Shown: positions 46,400 to 55,943, counted from the stretch's first letter. The stretch is DNA of 64,000 nucleotides from Planctopirus ephydatiae (GCF_007752345.1 NZ_CP036299.1:2309001-2373000), one strand, 5' to 3'. Made by a program: numbers and translations. Notes: generated by a model not told the origin, from the letters alone.

Positions 46400-46972
46400 A
46401 TGTTCCAGCCCCCTGAAGTCCCTTTTCCACAAATTCACTGGGATTTTTCGGCAATTACCGAGAATCCAAAGATTGACCCCACCGTGTGGATTGCCCCGGG
46501 GGCAACACTTTATGGCCGGGTTTCTGTGGGGGCACGCAGTTCCATCTGGTTTGGAGCCGTCGTGCGCGGCGACCACGAACGCATCGACATTGGGGAAGAC
46601 AGCAATCTGCAGGATGGAGCCATTTTGCATGTGGATCCACATTCTCCCTGTAAAATCGGAAACCGGGTTTCACTGGGGCATCGCGCTTTGGTGCATGGGG
46701 CCACTGTGGAAGACGATGTCCTCATTGGTATCAGTGCGAACGTGTTGAGTCGGGCTGTCATCGGACGGGGGGCCTTCATTGCGGCTGGCGCCCTGGTGCT
46801 TGAAGAAACGATTGTGCCCCCTGGGACTCTCTGGGCCGGAGTTCCCGCACGGCAGATCCGTGAAGTGTCTCCGGAACTTGCCTGGAGGATTGAACGAACA
46901 TGGAAGCACTATGCCAATAATTCTGTTGCTCACCGGGCAGCCCAGAAGCAAGGGGTTCGCTTCGCTCAATAA
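46400..46972 (+). CDS. Gamma-class carbonic anhydrase family protein
   Basis: A 190-residue left-handed beta-helix protein built of hexapeptide repeats (IAPGATLYGRVSVGARSSIW, VVRGDHERIDIG). The three zinc or iron ligands of the gamma class are conserved: H77 (AILHVD), H94 and H99 (LGHRALVHG). Members hydrate CO2 or have diverged to other roles (YrdA/PaaY type); activity cannot be assured. The N-terminal 25 residues are an extra extension. Confidence 0.9.
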   Translation: MFQPPEVPFPQIHWDFSAITENPKIDPTVWIAPGATLYGRVSVGARSSIWFGAVVRGDHERIDIGEDSNLQDGAILHVDPHSPCKIGNRVSLGHRALVHGATVEDDVLIGISANVLSRAVIGRGAFIAAGALVLEETIVPPGTLWAGVPARQIREVSPELAWRIERTWKHYANNSVAHRAAQKQGVRFAQ

Positions 46973-47097
46973 GCAAATTCTGCCGAAAGAAGTTTGCTCG
47001 TCAGCATTCCTTCAATCTGCGAAAAGAACAGTTTCAGAAGCAGATTGGTCAAATGGCGAAGCCTGAACTCTTCGCCTGATATCGGGAAGTGGCTGAC

Positions 47098-48807
47098 ATG
47101 TCCCTCTTGTTTTCAGTCCTCTTTGCCTACAAGTGCAAGAACACGCACCATAAACTGGCTCTTGATGCGCTGAAGTATCTTGAAATTCCAAACGCAGAGA
47201 AATGGAGTGATCTGTTTTTGACGCGGATCGATCAGTATCTCGATGGATCGAAAGCTCCCGACGACAAATTTAAAGACTTTCAGAATCATGTGCTGCATGT
47301 GCGGGATCACGAGTGGGGCGGTGCGATCAAGACGGCACAAATCTGGTACGAAAAGTCAGTGACAGCCTTTCGCCAGAAGGATTGGTCACAAGGTGTCTAT
47401 AGTGCGGGTGTCCTCAGTCATTACGTAACCGATCCGTTTCAACCATTCCATACGGGGCAGTCTGAGGCTGAGACGATTGTTCACCGGGCCGCCGAGTGGA
47501 CCATTGCCTGCTCTTACGATCAATTGCGGCTCTTGCTCGACCAGGAACTGGGGGGTGTACCAGCGAAGAGTATCCCTCAGGGGGGCGAGTGGCTGCCTGA
47601 GATCATTCGTCAGGGTGCACAATTCGCTAATCAGTCGTATGAATTAGCCATCTCGCATTACTCGCTGGCGATTGGTTCCAAGAAACCGGTTGAAGGTTAT
47701 GACGAAACCGGCAAGCGAGCTATCGCCCGCATCCTTGGAGAAACGATTCGCGGGTACGCACTGGTGCTGGGGGAATGCCTCAAGGAATCGGGAGTGACAC
47801 CACCTGCGAGTCCCGTCACAATCTATGGCGTGCTGGCTGCCATGACAGTTCCGATTTTTGCTGTGACTAAGAAAATGGCCAATGCCAGTGAGCGAGCTGC
47901 TGTGCTGGCCATTGCGAAGGAAGTCGAAAAAACTGGCCGCTGTGAGAAAACGCTTTCGGCTGATGAGAAGGTCGTTCGCGAAGCCTACGCGGCAGAAGTT
48001 TGCAAAATTCCTGTTGAGACATTTGGGCAGGAATCGGTGGCGCTAGCCGGATCGAAGCATGCTGGATCGAAGCATGCTGGATCGAAACATGCTGGATCGA
48101 AACATGCAGAGGCCCTGAAAGTCGTGGCAGAACAAACCAAGCCACAAGAAAAGACGAAATCTCAGGAAGTTGCTGAAAAGCCACCTGCGAAACCTCTATC
48201 ACAACCTGTCATCCATGCCGATCCACCCATTCTGGTTCCACCACCACCACCTGCGGCGAATCGTGTTCAACCTCAGGCTCAAGTTTCGCCAACATCAGGA
48301 AAAGTTCAGGCAGTTTCAGAATCAGCTGCCGGGCGAATGGTTCAAGATCATGAGTCACCATTCTATCTGTCCATGAGTCTGCCGCTGGAAAAGGCACCTT
48401 CGATTGGGCCAAAAACAGCGGAAAAATTCACGAGTGCAGGGATTCGGACGGTGGGTGAGTTTCTAAATGCCGAACCTCATGAACTTGCGAAAAAGCTGAG
48501 TCAGAAATCTCTCGATGCTGTCACTCTTTACGAATGGCAGTGTCAGGCCCGGCTCTGCTGCGAGATCCCGAAATTCCGGGGCTATATGGCTCAGATTCTG
48601 ACCGCCATTGGAATTCAGACGAAAGAAGAATTTGTCGAAGCAGAGATCGAAACACTCTGGGATCTTGTAGAAAACTTTTTGACCACCCCTGAAGCCGAGA
48701 GGCTCCTACGCGGTTCGCAGCCGCCGGAAATTGAGGATCTGCGACAGTGGCAAGCTCGTGCGAAGGCTCCCGTCAGAGAGAACTCGAACCAATCTCAGGC
48801 GGCCTGA
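47098..48807 (+). CDS. Zinc-dependent phospholipase C-like domain fused to DUF4332
   Basis: A 569-residue protein. ATG 47098 is chosen because GGGAAG at 47084-47089 lies eight bases upstream. Residues about 1-230 resemble the zinc-dependent phospholipase C/S1-P1 nuclease fold, with HHKLALDA, HVRDHEWGG, LSHYVTDPFQPFHTG supplying His and Asp metal ligands. A low-complexity linker holds four GSKHA repeats and a Pro-rich run. The C-terminal 150 residues contain two DUF4332 units, a helix-hairpin-helix-like fold (APSIGPKTAEKFTSAGIRTVGEFLNA). No signal peptide is seen. The function of the fusion is unknown. Confidence 0.8.
   Translation: MSLLFSVLFAYKCKNTHHKLALDALKYLEIPNAEKWSDLFLTRIDQYLDGSKAPDDKFKDFQNHVLHVRDHEWGGAIKTAQIWYEKSVTAFRQKDWSQGVYSAGVLSHYVTDPFQPFHTGQSEAETIVHRAAEWTIACSYDQLRLLLDQELGGVPAKSIPQGGEWLPEIIRQGAQFANQSYELAISHYSLAIGSKKPVEGYDETGKRAIARILGETIRGYALVLGECLKESGVTPPASPVTIYGVLAAMTVPIFAVTKKMANASERAAVLAIAKEVEKTGRCEKTLSADEKVVREAYAAEVCKIPVETFGQESVALAGSKHAGSKHAGSKHAGSKHAEALKVVAEQTKPQEKTKSQEVAEKPPAKPLSQPVIHADPPILVPPPPPAANRVQPQAQVSPTSGKVQAVSESAAGRMVQDHESPFYLSMSLPLEKAPSIGPKTAEKFTSAGIRTVGEFLNAEPHELAKKLSQKSLDAVTLYEWQCQARLCCEIPKFRGYMAQILTAIGIQTKEEFVEAEIETLWDLVENFLTTPEAERLLRGSQPPEIEDLRQWQARAKAPVRENSNQSQAA
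48049..48108 (+). repeat. Four 15-bp tandem repeats in coding sequence
   Basis: Four copies of GGATCGAAGCATGCT, the third and fourth with A for G at one position and the last ending in A, encode (GSKHA)x4. It is an in-frame minisatellite in the linker of the Zn-PLC/DUF4332 protein. Confidence 0.97.
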
Positions 48808-49247
48808 ATATCAATTCCGATGACAAAAATCAGCTGGGCTCGTCGGACTTGCAACGCGTGTTTTTGGAGGAAAACAGGAACTGCAAGCCATCTGAGCAGA
48901 GTAAGATGCGCGATGAATTGGCGTGAAAAATGACTCATGGGCATTTGTGTCTGTAACCTTTCTTTGTGGCACTCCCACAAGAGGGGAAGAATTCGACGCG
49001 GATATTGAGATTTGTGGGTGCATGTGAACCGGGGTCCTCCTGAGAAAGCGAGCCCCAAGCTGCCAGGATTTCGAAATCGCGCAAATTGTGAGCCAGGGAA
49101 ACAAGCATGCCTTCGTGTGCAACAAGTGGTTTTGCCGCATCGTGGAGTGGTCGATTTCTTGACTGGAATCTTCTTGCTCATTGTCGCGGTGCTGTTGCTG
49201 TTGATCGGCTTCCGAAGCTCACTCGGGACGTCTGGAACTGGGCTTGG
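48808..49247. other. Region upstream of the ECF sigma gene, no gene recognised
   Basis: About 440 bases. The sigma frame stays open back to 49107, so part of this could be an N-terminal extension, but the translated sequence looks non-coding. Another frame gives a hydrophobic run (FLTGIFLLIVAVLLLLIGF) without a ribosome site. Confidence 0.4.
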
Positions 49248-49835
49248 ATGCCAGTTGCAGAAGCTACTGCTGAAAATGAGCAGGTCTCGGCGGATTGGGC
49301 TCTGGATTGGGTGGATGTGAGACGGGTGCAGCAGGGAGATTCAGCCGCCTATCGGCCTGTTGTCGAGAGACATCAATTGGCTGTGACGCGATTAATGAGC
49401 CGCTTTACTCGCGACCCGGCAGTGGTTGAAGAACTCGTTCAGACAGTGTTTGTCGAAGCGTGGCGACAGATTCATAACTTTCGTGGCGAAGCTCCTTTTG
49501 TTCATTGGCTGACTGTGATTGGCACCCGGACTGGGTACCGTTTCTGGAAGCAGCAGTCCAAACAGAGGCAACGCCATGCCCGCCTGGAGGCTTTACCAGA
49601 GCCCGTCGCCCGGGAAGACAACTCAGAGGCTGCCCACGATGCCGCAACCAAAGTCCACATGGTGCTATCCACCTTGCCACCACGTGATCGGCTGGTGCTG
49701 ACTCTATTGCATCTGGAAGAGCGTTCGCTGAAGGAAATCTCTGTGCTGACAGGATGGTCTCTGGCCATGGTCAAGGTGCAGGCATTCCGAGCACGCCAAA
49801 AACTGGCCAGGGTGCTGGAGAGGGCCACGTCATGA
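49248..49835 (+). CDS. ECF-type RNA polymerase sigma factor
   Basis: A 195-residue sigma factor; ATG 49248 (MPVAEATAENEQVS) is the best start, but no ideal ribosome site is seen. Region 2 runs over YRPVVERHQLAVTRLMSRFT, ELVQTVFVEAWRQIHNFRGEAPFVHWLTVI; region 4 is LPPRDRLVLTLLHLEERSLKEISVLTGWSLAMVKVQAFRARQKL with its helix-turn-helix. No C-terminal extension is present. The stop overlaps the next start (ATGA at 49832-49835). It heads a three-gene module with a membrane protein and a Spy-like periplasmic protein. Confidence 0.92.
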   Translation: MPVAEATAENEQVSADWALDWVDVRRVQQGDSAAYRPVVERHQLAVTRLMSRFTRDPAVVEELVQTVFVEAWRQIHNFRGEAPFVHWLTVIGTRTGYRFWKQQSKQRQRHARLEALPEPVAREDNSEAAHDAATKVHMVLSTLPPRDRLVLTLLHLEERSLKEISVLTGWSLAMVKVQAFRARQKLARVLERATS

Positions 49836-50206
49836 AACCTGATCGATCAGACTCCTCCCGGAGTGAATCCTCGTTCGCACAATTCGAAGGCCTGTTGCAG
49901 CTGGCAAGAGCCGAAAAGGTTTCTGAAGTTGAGGTGGTGAACAAAGTGATGGCGCAGATCCATCAGGAAGAGTTGGCCAGTCGTCGCTCTTCGAAAGATG
50001 TTTCAGCCGTATTACGCAGCCCGACTGACGACTTTTGGGGACGGGTCGACACGGGTCTGCGTAGTGGGATCTGGGCTGCAGCAGCCTCGGCCGCTTTGAT
50101 GTTGTTCAGCATCTGGTGGGGCTATTCCTCGTTGCAATTGCTCTCAGATCCCACGGGAATGTGGATTCGTTCACCCAGCCTCGCGTGGCGGGCGATTGAT
50201 ATTTGA
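49832..50206 (+). CDS. Candidate membrane-bound anti-sigma factor
   Basis: A 124-residue protein whose start overlaps the sigma stop. The N-terminal 85 residues are cytoplasmic and helical. One transmembrane helix follows (IWAAAASAALMLFSIWWGY, about 90-108), with a short outside tail. No zinc-type HxxxCxxC motif is present. Position, size and topology suggest that it holds the sigma factor at the membrane, as CnrY does; this is inference from arrangement only. Confidence 0.7.
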   Translation: MKPDRSDSSRSESSFAQFEGLLQLARAEKVSEVEVVNKVMAQIHQEELASRRSSKDVSAVLRSPTDDFWGRVDTGLRSGIWAAAASAALMLFSIWWGYSSLQLLSDPTGMWIRSPSLAWRAIDI

Positions 50207-50319
50207 AACTCTGATGGGTGGAGTTCCTTTTCCATCCAGAGGTAAGTCTTCCCGATCGAGCGAAATGCTGAATTTTTTTGCCCAGTGAACGTGACAAAAT
50301 CCAGAGTGAATAAGACCAA

Positions 50320-50814
50320 ATGACGACCCCAGTATCTGCAGACCCTGCAATCCCGGCAGATGTCTCTGCTCGTTCTGAAGATCGAGCAGACTCGCTGATG
50401 ATGAGTGGCACACGGCTGTCATCGGGCCAGCGATCCGGCTGGCGGTTGCTGTTGATGAGCGTGATCTGGCTCGGGATTTTTTTGGCTGGTGGCGTTACGG
50501 GCGCCGTCATTCACGCTTACTGGCTCCGGGCGACGCTGCTTGATATGAAGCAGAATCCAGACGATATGCCGAGGCGAATTGCAGAAATGATGGCGTATGA
50601 CTATGGGCTCTCTCCGGCGCAGGAAACCAGTGTGCTCGAGATCATTTCGGAGCATCATCGTCGGGTACAGAAGCTGCGCGGTGAACATGCACCGACCATG
50701 GAGAGTTGGAATGCCGAACTGGAACTGAAGATGTCGAAGATTTTGAAGCCGTTGGATTTTGAACACTTCCAAAAGAGATTCCGCGAAGTGAACCTGATCT
50801 GGGGCGGGCTCTAA
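50320..50814 (+). CDS. Spy/CnrX-like periplasmic sensor protein
   Basis: A 164-residue protein with one N-terminal membrane anchor (about residues 46-67: LLMSVIWLGIFLAGGVTGAVI) and a periplasmic all-helical region of about 95 residues. It contains GLSPAQETSVLEIISEHHRRVQKL and a second long helix, as in the heavy-metal resistance (CnrX/Spy/CpxP) fold. The EHH cluster could bind metal. It follows the sigma and candidate anti-sigma genes, matching the order of a cnrHYX-like stress-sensing module. The ribosome site is weak. Confidence 0.75.
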   Translation: MTTPVSADPAIPADVSARSEDRADSLMMSGTRLSSGQRSGWRLLLMSVIWLGIFLAGGVTGAVIHAYWLRATLLDMKQNPDDMPRRIAEMMAYDYGLSPAQETSVLEIISEHHRRVQKLRGEHAPTMESWNAELELKMSKILKPLDFEHFQKRFREVNLIWGGL

Positions 50815-51056
50815 GAGTTGCTTCGTGCATCTCTCCAGTTTCATGATCGAAAGAGCTTCTGCCTGTTTGTGGAATAAGGACTTTGTTCAACGGTGCAGGT
50901 CGATCCGAACTTAAAGATTGTCTAGAAAATTGGACAACTGATCATTGAGGGCGAATAGCGACTTACAGGTATAACATGTTGCTCCCAAAGGTTTAGTACT
51001 CGCAGAGAGTTGGCCGTTGGGGAGTCAAACTTTGAGATCTGTCCTCAGGGGGAACC

Positions 51057-51695
51057 ATGTTGACGCGAATTGACGATGCCCGGCCTTCAAGATGGAACCG
51101 AGTGGTTTGGACGGTTTTGCCCGTGGTCGGATTCCTGCTCTCGGGTTGTGGTGAAAACGCTCCGCCCATGGTGGCAACACCCCCAGATGCAACGGCTACA
51201 AGCGATGCCACGTCAGCCAGTGATCAGGCCGAAATCATTGAGCCCTACGAAAAAGACCTGGGGCTGCTCAAAATCACAGTCCCCACAGGCTGGTTCGAAA
51301 TTCCTCCGCGAAACGATGTCCTCATGGCCGAATTCCAGCTTCCAGGAACGGAAGGGGTCGGGCGATTAACCTGTTCCGGTGCCGGTGGCGATGTCGAAAT
51401 GAATCTGGATCGCTGGCGAGGACAATTCCAGACCGCTGGTAGCGATGTACGCCCCAAGCGTACGGAAATTGAGATTGCCGGCAAGCAGGCCATTGTGCTC
51501 GATCTGGCGGGAACGTTTACTGACGGTTTCGCGAAAGAGAACGCTGTGATCCCCAACGCAGCGATGGTTGGCATCGTCTTACCGCTGGAGAACACAAACT
51601 TCTTCATTAAAGCCACCGGGCCCCAGGCCACGATTCAACAGCATCGTGAAGCGATTCTGGAATTTGCGAAGTCGATCCGACTGAAGTCGAATTGA
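51057..51695 (+). CDS. Lipoprotein of unknown function
   Basis: A 212-residue lipoprotein. The signal sequence ends in the lipobox LLSGC at about residues 27-31, so Cys is lipidated. A Thr/Ala/Ser-rich linker follows. The body contains GLLKITVPTGWFEIPPRNDVLMAEFQLPG and LDRWRGQFQ, a pattern seen in planctomycete lipoproteins without assigned function. AGGGGG lies close before ATG 51057. A shared terminator separates it from the convergent helicase gene. Confidence 0.75.
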   Translation: MLTRIDDARPSRWNRVVWTVLPVVGFLLSGCGENAPPMVATPPDATATSDATSASDQAEIIEPYEKDLGLLKITVPTGWFEIPPRNDVLMAEFQLPGTEGVGRLTCSGAGGDVEMNLDRWRGQFQTAGSDVRPKRTEIEIAGKQAIVLDLAGTFTDGFAKENAVIPNAAMVGIVLPLENTNFFIKATGPQATIQQHREAILEFAKSIRLKSN

Positions 51696-51739
51696 ATGAT
51701 CGCCAATGCGTTGATTCATCGCCCAAAGACCAATTGAAA

Positions 51740-51772
51740 AAGACCGGCTGAGCTGAGTGCCAAGCCGGTCTT
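51740..51772. terminator. Bidirectional terminator between convergent genes
   Basis: AAGACCGGCT (51740-51749) and AGCCGGTCTT (51763-51772) form a perfect 10-bp stem with a 13-base loop. On the minus strand it is followed by a run of five Ts; the T-run on the plus strand is weaker (TTCTT). Confidence 0.85.
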
Positions 51773-51822
51773 CTTGATGGTGAGCAGGATCACATCATCG
51801 TCATCGATTGCAAAACGATGTT

Positions 51823-53649
51823 CTACGATCGCTGCTGATTAGGCTTCAGATTTCGCTTGGAGTCAAAGCGTCCTTTGGATTTCCGAGCGGAAAATTCTTC
51901 ATTGGCAGGGTGCTCTGTGGCCCGGGAAATGTTGAGCTGCTGGCCCAGCACTTCGACGGCTTTGAGAGAGTGGAACACGTCGTCTGGCATACCTGCCAGC
52001 AGATCGACAGTGCTGTAGTTATCGTAAATCTCGATCCGTCCAATGCATGAACTGTCGAGACCCGTTTCGTTGGCAATGGCACCCACGATGTTCGCAGGCT
52101 TGACCTGATGGATCTGCCCGACCTGAATGCGGAAGGTTTCCATCGGGCGGAAGGAGCGACCTTCGGAACGGGGAGCACGTTCTTCGCGTCCCGCTTCACG
52201 CCCACGAGGTCGCATGCTGCGCTCGGCATCCTGAGCACGTGCCAAGCGCGGATTGCCACGCCCGGGTGCTGGTTCACGATTTCGAGTTTCAATCGAGTTG
52301 AAATCCCGGATGTCGTCCTTCACCAGCAACGGTGCATCGCCCGCTGCCAGCACAGCCAGGGCAGCGGCAATCTGCTCAATCGGCGTGTCGGATTCTTTCT
52401 GCAGACTTTCAATGATACCAGAGAACGCTTCCAGATCTCGGTGATCGAGTGCTGTCTTGATTTTGGATTTGAAACGTTCAATGCGTCGCTCATTGACCTG
52501 GGCAGCAGCAGGCACCTGCATCGGTTCAATGGGCTGGCGAGTCACTTGTTCGATGCGGCGGAGTTGGAAACGTTCGCGGGGATGCAGGAACAGAATGGTA
52601 TCGCCCTGACGACCCGCACGACCTGTTCGGCCAATGCGGTGCACATAGCTTTCGCTATCCGAAGGGAGATCGAAGTTAATGACGTGCGTGATGCGCTGGA
52701 CGTCGAGTCCGCGGGCAGCCACATCTGTGGCAATGACGATATCCAGCCGGCCGGACTTGAGATGCTCCACAATGCGCTCGCGTTGAGCTTGAGGAACATC
52801 GCTCGAAAGGGCAGCTGTTCGATAGCCCTGGCTGCCGAGAAACTCAGCCAATGGAACCGTCGTGCTCTTGGTTTTGACGAAGATAATGACCGCGTCGATG
52901 GGTTCGGTTTCGAGAATGCGGGCGAGAACTGCTTCCTTCTGGAACGGTGGCACGGTGATATACCGCTGGCGAATCGTTTCGGCAGTCGCCGTACGACGCT
53001 TGATCGTGATCTCGGCGGGATTCTTCAGGTGTTTCTGGGCAATGCGACGGATCGAATCGGGCATGGTAGCACTGAAGAGTGCAATCTGACGCTGAGAAGG
53101 AGTCTGTTCGAGAATCCACTCGACATCTTCCGCAAAGCCCATGCGCAGCATTTCGTCGGCTTCATCAAGTACGAGACCTTTGAGTGAATCGAGCTTGAGG
53201 GAGCCGCGACGAATATGATCCATGACTCGGCCAGGTGTGCCCACAATGACATGCGCACCACGGTTCAACTGGCGAAACTGAAGTTGGTAATCCTGACCAC
53301 CATAGATGGCGGCGACACGCAGACCTTTGAGATTGGCAGCATATTTTTCAAAGGCTTCAGCCACCTGCATCGCCAACTCTCGGGTGGGTGCAAGGATGAG
53401 CACTTGCGTGGCCGATGACGAGAGATCAATGGCCTGGAGCATCGGGATGGCAAAGGCTGCCGTTTTGCCAGTCCCGGTTTGAGCCATACCAAGGACATCT
53501 CGGCCCTCGATCAACAGCGGAATCGTCCGAGCCTGAATGGGAGTCGGATTCACATATCCGGAGGCAGTGACAGCCGAGAGAATCGGCGGGCTGATGTTCA
53601 AATCAGCAAAAGTCGTGGTGGTTTCGATGTCAGCGGGCAATTCAGTCAT
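51823..53649 (-). CDS. DEAD-box RNA helicase (DeaD/CsdA type)
   Basis: A 608-residue ATP-dependent RNA helicase for cold adaptation and ribosome assembly. Q-motif PTPIQARTIP, Walker A AQTGTGKT, APTRELAMQV, TPGRVMDHI, VLDEADEM, SATMP and HRIGRTGRAG are canonical. After the two RecA domains come a helical segment (about 385-450), an Arg/Gly/Glu-rich linker and a DbpA-type RNA-binding domain (FRIQVGQIHQVKPANIVGAIANE). The C-terminal tail is basic. It is monocistronic. Confidence 0.95.
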   Translation of the reverse strand: MTELPADIETTTTFADLNISPPILSAVTASGYVNPTPIQARTIPLLIEGRDVLGMAQTGTGKTAAFAIPMLQAIDLSSSATQVLILAPTRELAMQVAEAFEKYAANLKGLRVAAIYGGQDYQLQFRQLNRGAHVIVGTPGRVMDHIRRGSLKLDSLKGLVLDEADEMLRMGFAEDVEWILEQTPSQRQIALFSATMPDSIRRIAQKHLKNPAEITIKRRTATAETIRQRYITVPPFQKEAVLARILETEPIDAVIIFVKTKSTTVPLAEFLGSQGYRTAALSSDVPQAQRERIVEHLKSGRLDIVIATDVAARGLDVQRITHVINFDLPSDSESYVHRIGRTGRAGRQGDTILFLHPRERFQLRRIEQVTRQPIEPMQVPAAAQVNERRIERFKSKIKTALDHRDLEAFSGIIESLQKESDTPIEQIAAALAVLAAGDAPLLVKDDIRDFNSIETRNREPAPGRGNPRLARAQDAERSMRPRGREAGREERAPRSEGRSFRPMETFRIQVGQIHQVKPANIVGAIANETGLDSSCIGRIEIYDNYSTVDLLAGMPDDVFHSLKAVEVLGQQLNISRATEHPANEEFSARKSKGRFDSKRNLKPNQQRS

Positions 53650-54536
53650 GGGTCTCGATTTCGAAAGTTAAGTTCTGGCAAAAAGCTTGGACGATTCACA
53701 AAAATTCAGGCCCCTGGCGATCCACAATTGCTACCGCAAATGTGAGAACACATAACGACCCACTCGATGTTGCCCACAGAAAATGCCAAAACCACACTAC
53801 GATCGACCGATGGCAACATCATGTGTTGCATCGGGTGCGGGAGCATTCGTCTGGACCATCATTCGAACCGATACCGCTGTCAGCCGCTACAACATCTGAG
53901 ATTCGAAAATGAAGGAAAACTTCACTCAGGAATCAGATGATGACCAGCTAAAACGGCAGGGGACGATCGAACGCGGCAGGAACTGCTCAGGACTACACCT
54001 CGCCATCAGTTTTGGTGCTCTAAATAGAAAACACGTCAAAATGATGTGCGAAACTGGAGGCCGCCTTCCAAATTTTTGGGAATCTCTCATCAAATGAGAG
54101 CAAATCACCAAACCCAAGACAGCCAAACCACGAGACATTGTTACCAATCAAGGTAACTCACCTCTTATGAGGTCAGACTGAGACTTGCCCAGCATGCATT
54201 CTTTCGACAGAGATCATAGCAGAGACATTTCGTTCAGGGAAGTCACAAAGATCCCGTTTTGCCAAGTTTCATACTCTTTACATTGACGTTTCCATTCTCC
54301 AGTACGTTTTCCCGTTTCAAAACGAGATTCAGTCGGTTCACCCCGGCGGAAATCCATGACATCCCACGGATATTCTTAAATATCGAGTGCTCAGGCATTC
54401 TTTTGGCATCAACAGAAATTGATGTGCTCCTCGTGAGTTTTCATTATTCTGAAAACCGATCCGAATTTTGACTTGGAGCAAACGCCATAATTGGCTGTAT
54501 TGATCATGAGCGGAATCGATCCATCAGGAGTCTCTA
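53650..54536. other. Long intergenic region with small inverted repeats
   Basis: About 890 bases without a supportable gene, although two short frames (near 53909 and 54259) are open. Small perfect inverted repeats are seen: CTCTCAT/ATGAGAG (54084-54100) and GTTACC/GGTAAC (54140-54157). The segment is AT-richer than its surroundings. It contains the 5' leader of the DEAD-box gene and the promoter of the DUF1501 gene. Confidence 0.5.
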
Positions 54537-55943
54537 ATGCTTTCCTTAACGGACGATCAATACGCCCGGACCGCAATGGGATTAACCCGCCGCGACTTTC
54601 TCCAGGTGGGATCTCTCGGGGCTGGAGGTTTTACCCTCGCTGATCTGATCTCAATGGAAGCCATATCCACCAGCGACCGAGTTGCTTCTGGAATTGAACC
54701 TCGTCAAGGAAGTGATCGCCGATCCGTGATCATGATTTGCAACCTCGGTGCTCCCAGTCAGTTGGATACCTTCGATCCAAAACCAGGGGCACCACGCGAA
54801 ATTCGCGGCCCATTTTCCATAATCCAGACTGCTTCTCCCGAGATCTTTCTGACAGAGATTCTGCCCCAGCATGCCGCGATTGCAGAGAAGTTTTCGATCA
54901 TCCGCAGTTGTTATCACACCGCACCTGCCTTGCACGATGTCGGTTGGCAATATCTCCAAACCGGACGATATTCAACAGGTAGTTGGCAGTCGCCACATGT
55001 CGGGAGTGTGGCAAGCTACCTGAAGGAAAAGCGGGCTGGTGTGCCACCATTTGTCGTACTTCCCGCAAGAAGGGATGCTGGTCGAGATCCTCGTGCTGAT
55101 CAACAAACTCGTGGCTTTTTAGGCAAAGCTTATGATCCATTGGTCTTGAATGATGACCCTTCACTTCCCCATTTCAGCGGAGCAGAGAGGAACACTTCAC
55201 CTTCACTGGTAACTGCGAAGCTGGATCGTCGCCAGAAGCTGCGTTCCGTGGTGGAAAGTTCGCTTTCCCAGTTTGAAAAGAGTGAATCGGCCACTCAGTT
55301 GGGCAGTCATGGTGAAGTGGCTTCTCGATTGATCAGCAGTCCGGAAGCTCGATCCGCATTTGATCTGGCCAGTGAGCCAGACGCGGTGCGAGACCAATAT
55401 GGCCGAAGTCGATTCGGTCAGTCGTGCCTGCTCGCCCGTCGCTTGATTGAAGCGGGAGTACGCTTCGTCACCATCAATACATTTTTGAATATCGACACCG
55501 AAATCACGTGGGATGTACACGGCACACACCCGTTTGCCTCAGTCGAGGGGATGAAGAATCTGATCGCTCCCATGTATGATCAAGGCTATGCGGCTCTGAT
55601 TCGAGATCTCGAAGAACGGGGCATGCTCAGTGACACTCTGGTTTGCAATCTGGCTGAGTTTGGCCGAACGCCTCTCATCAATGCTGCTGGCGGGCGAGAT
55701 CATTGGACGAAGTGCTGGAGCGTGGGCTTTGCCGGTGGTGGAGTGCAGGGTGGAAGGGTTGTTGGAAAAAGCGATGCATTGGGCGGGTCTCCCATCGAAA
55801 GGCCCGTCTCACCGCCAGAAATTCTCGCGACGATTTACCATAGTCTGGGAATTGATATTGAGCATCCACTTCCAGGGCCAGATGGATCCTCGTCTCCTCT
55901 GGTCGATGCCCAGGCCCAACCTGTGATGGAACTTTTCACTTGA
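54537..55943 (+). CDS. DUF1501 family protein, probable Tat substrate
   Basis: A 468-residue protein of a family greatly expanded in planctomycetes. The N-terminal GLTRRDFLQVGSLGAGGFTLADL is a twin-arginine signal (R18, R19). Conserved family blocks follow: VIMICNLGAPSQLDTFDPKPGAP, LVCNLAEFGRTP and GGRDHWTKCWSVGFAGGG. The fold is alkaline-phosphatase/sulfatase-like and the activity is not established. DUF1501 genes usually sit beside DUF1549/DUF1553 or WD40 genes; here the only neighbour is a decayed WD40 fragment just downstream on the other strand. Confidence 0.92.
   Translation: MLSLTDDQYARTAMGLTRRDFLQVGSLGAGGFTLADLISMEAISTSDRVASGIEPRQGSDRRSVIMICNLGAPSQLDTFDPKPGAPREIRGPFSIIQTASPEIFLTEILPQHAAIAEKFSIIRSCYHTAPALHDVGWQYLQTGRYSTGSWQSPHVGSVASYLKEKRAGVPPFVVLPARRDAGRDPRADQQTRGFLGKAYDPLVLNDDPSLPHFSGAERNTSPSLVTAKLDRRQKLRSVVESSLSQFEKSESATQLGSHGEVASRLISSPEARSAFDLASEPDAVRDQYGRSRFGQSCLLARRLIEAGVRFVTINTFLNIDTEITWDVHGTHPFASVEGMKNLIAPMYDQGYAALIRDLEERGMLSDTLVCNLAEFGRTPLINAAGGRDHWTKCWSVGFAGGGVQGGRVVGKSDALGGSPIERPVSPPEILATIYHSLGIDIEHPLPGPDGSSSPLVDAQAQPVMELFT

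Noticed and set aside
48049-48108. Short CRISPR-like repeat
   Set aside because: The 15-bp units are directly adjacent without spacers and in frame with a coding sequence, so they are a coding minisatellite.
49012-49320. Open frame with a hydrophobic segment overlapping the ECF sigma gene
   Set aside because: It has no ribosome site and lies out of frame with the well-conserved sigma factor; the hydrophobic run alone is not evidence of a gene.
53909-54097. 62-codon open frame in the long intergenic region
   Set aside because: There is no ribosome site, no recognisable family and an arbitrary composition.
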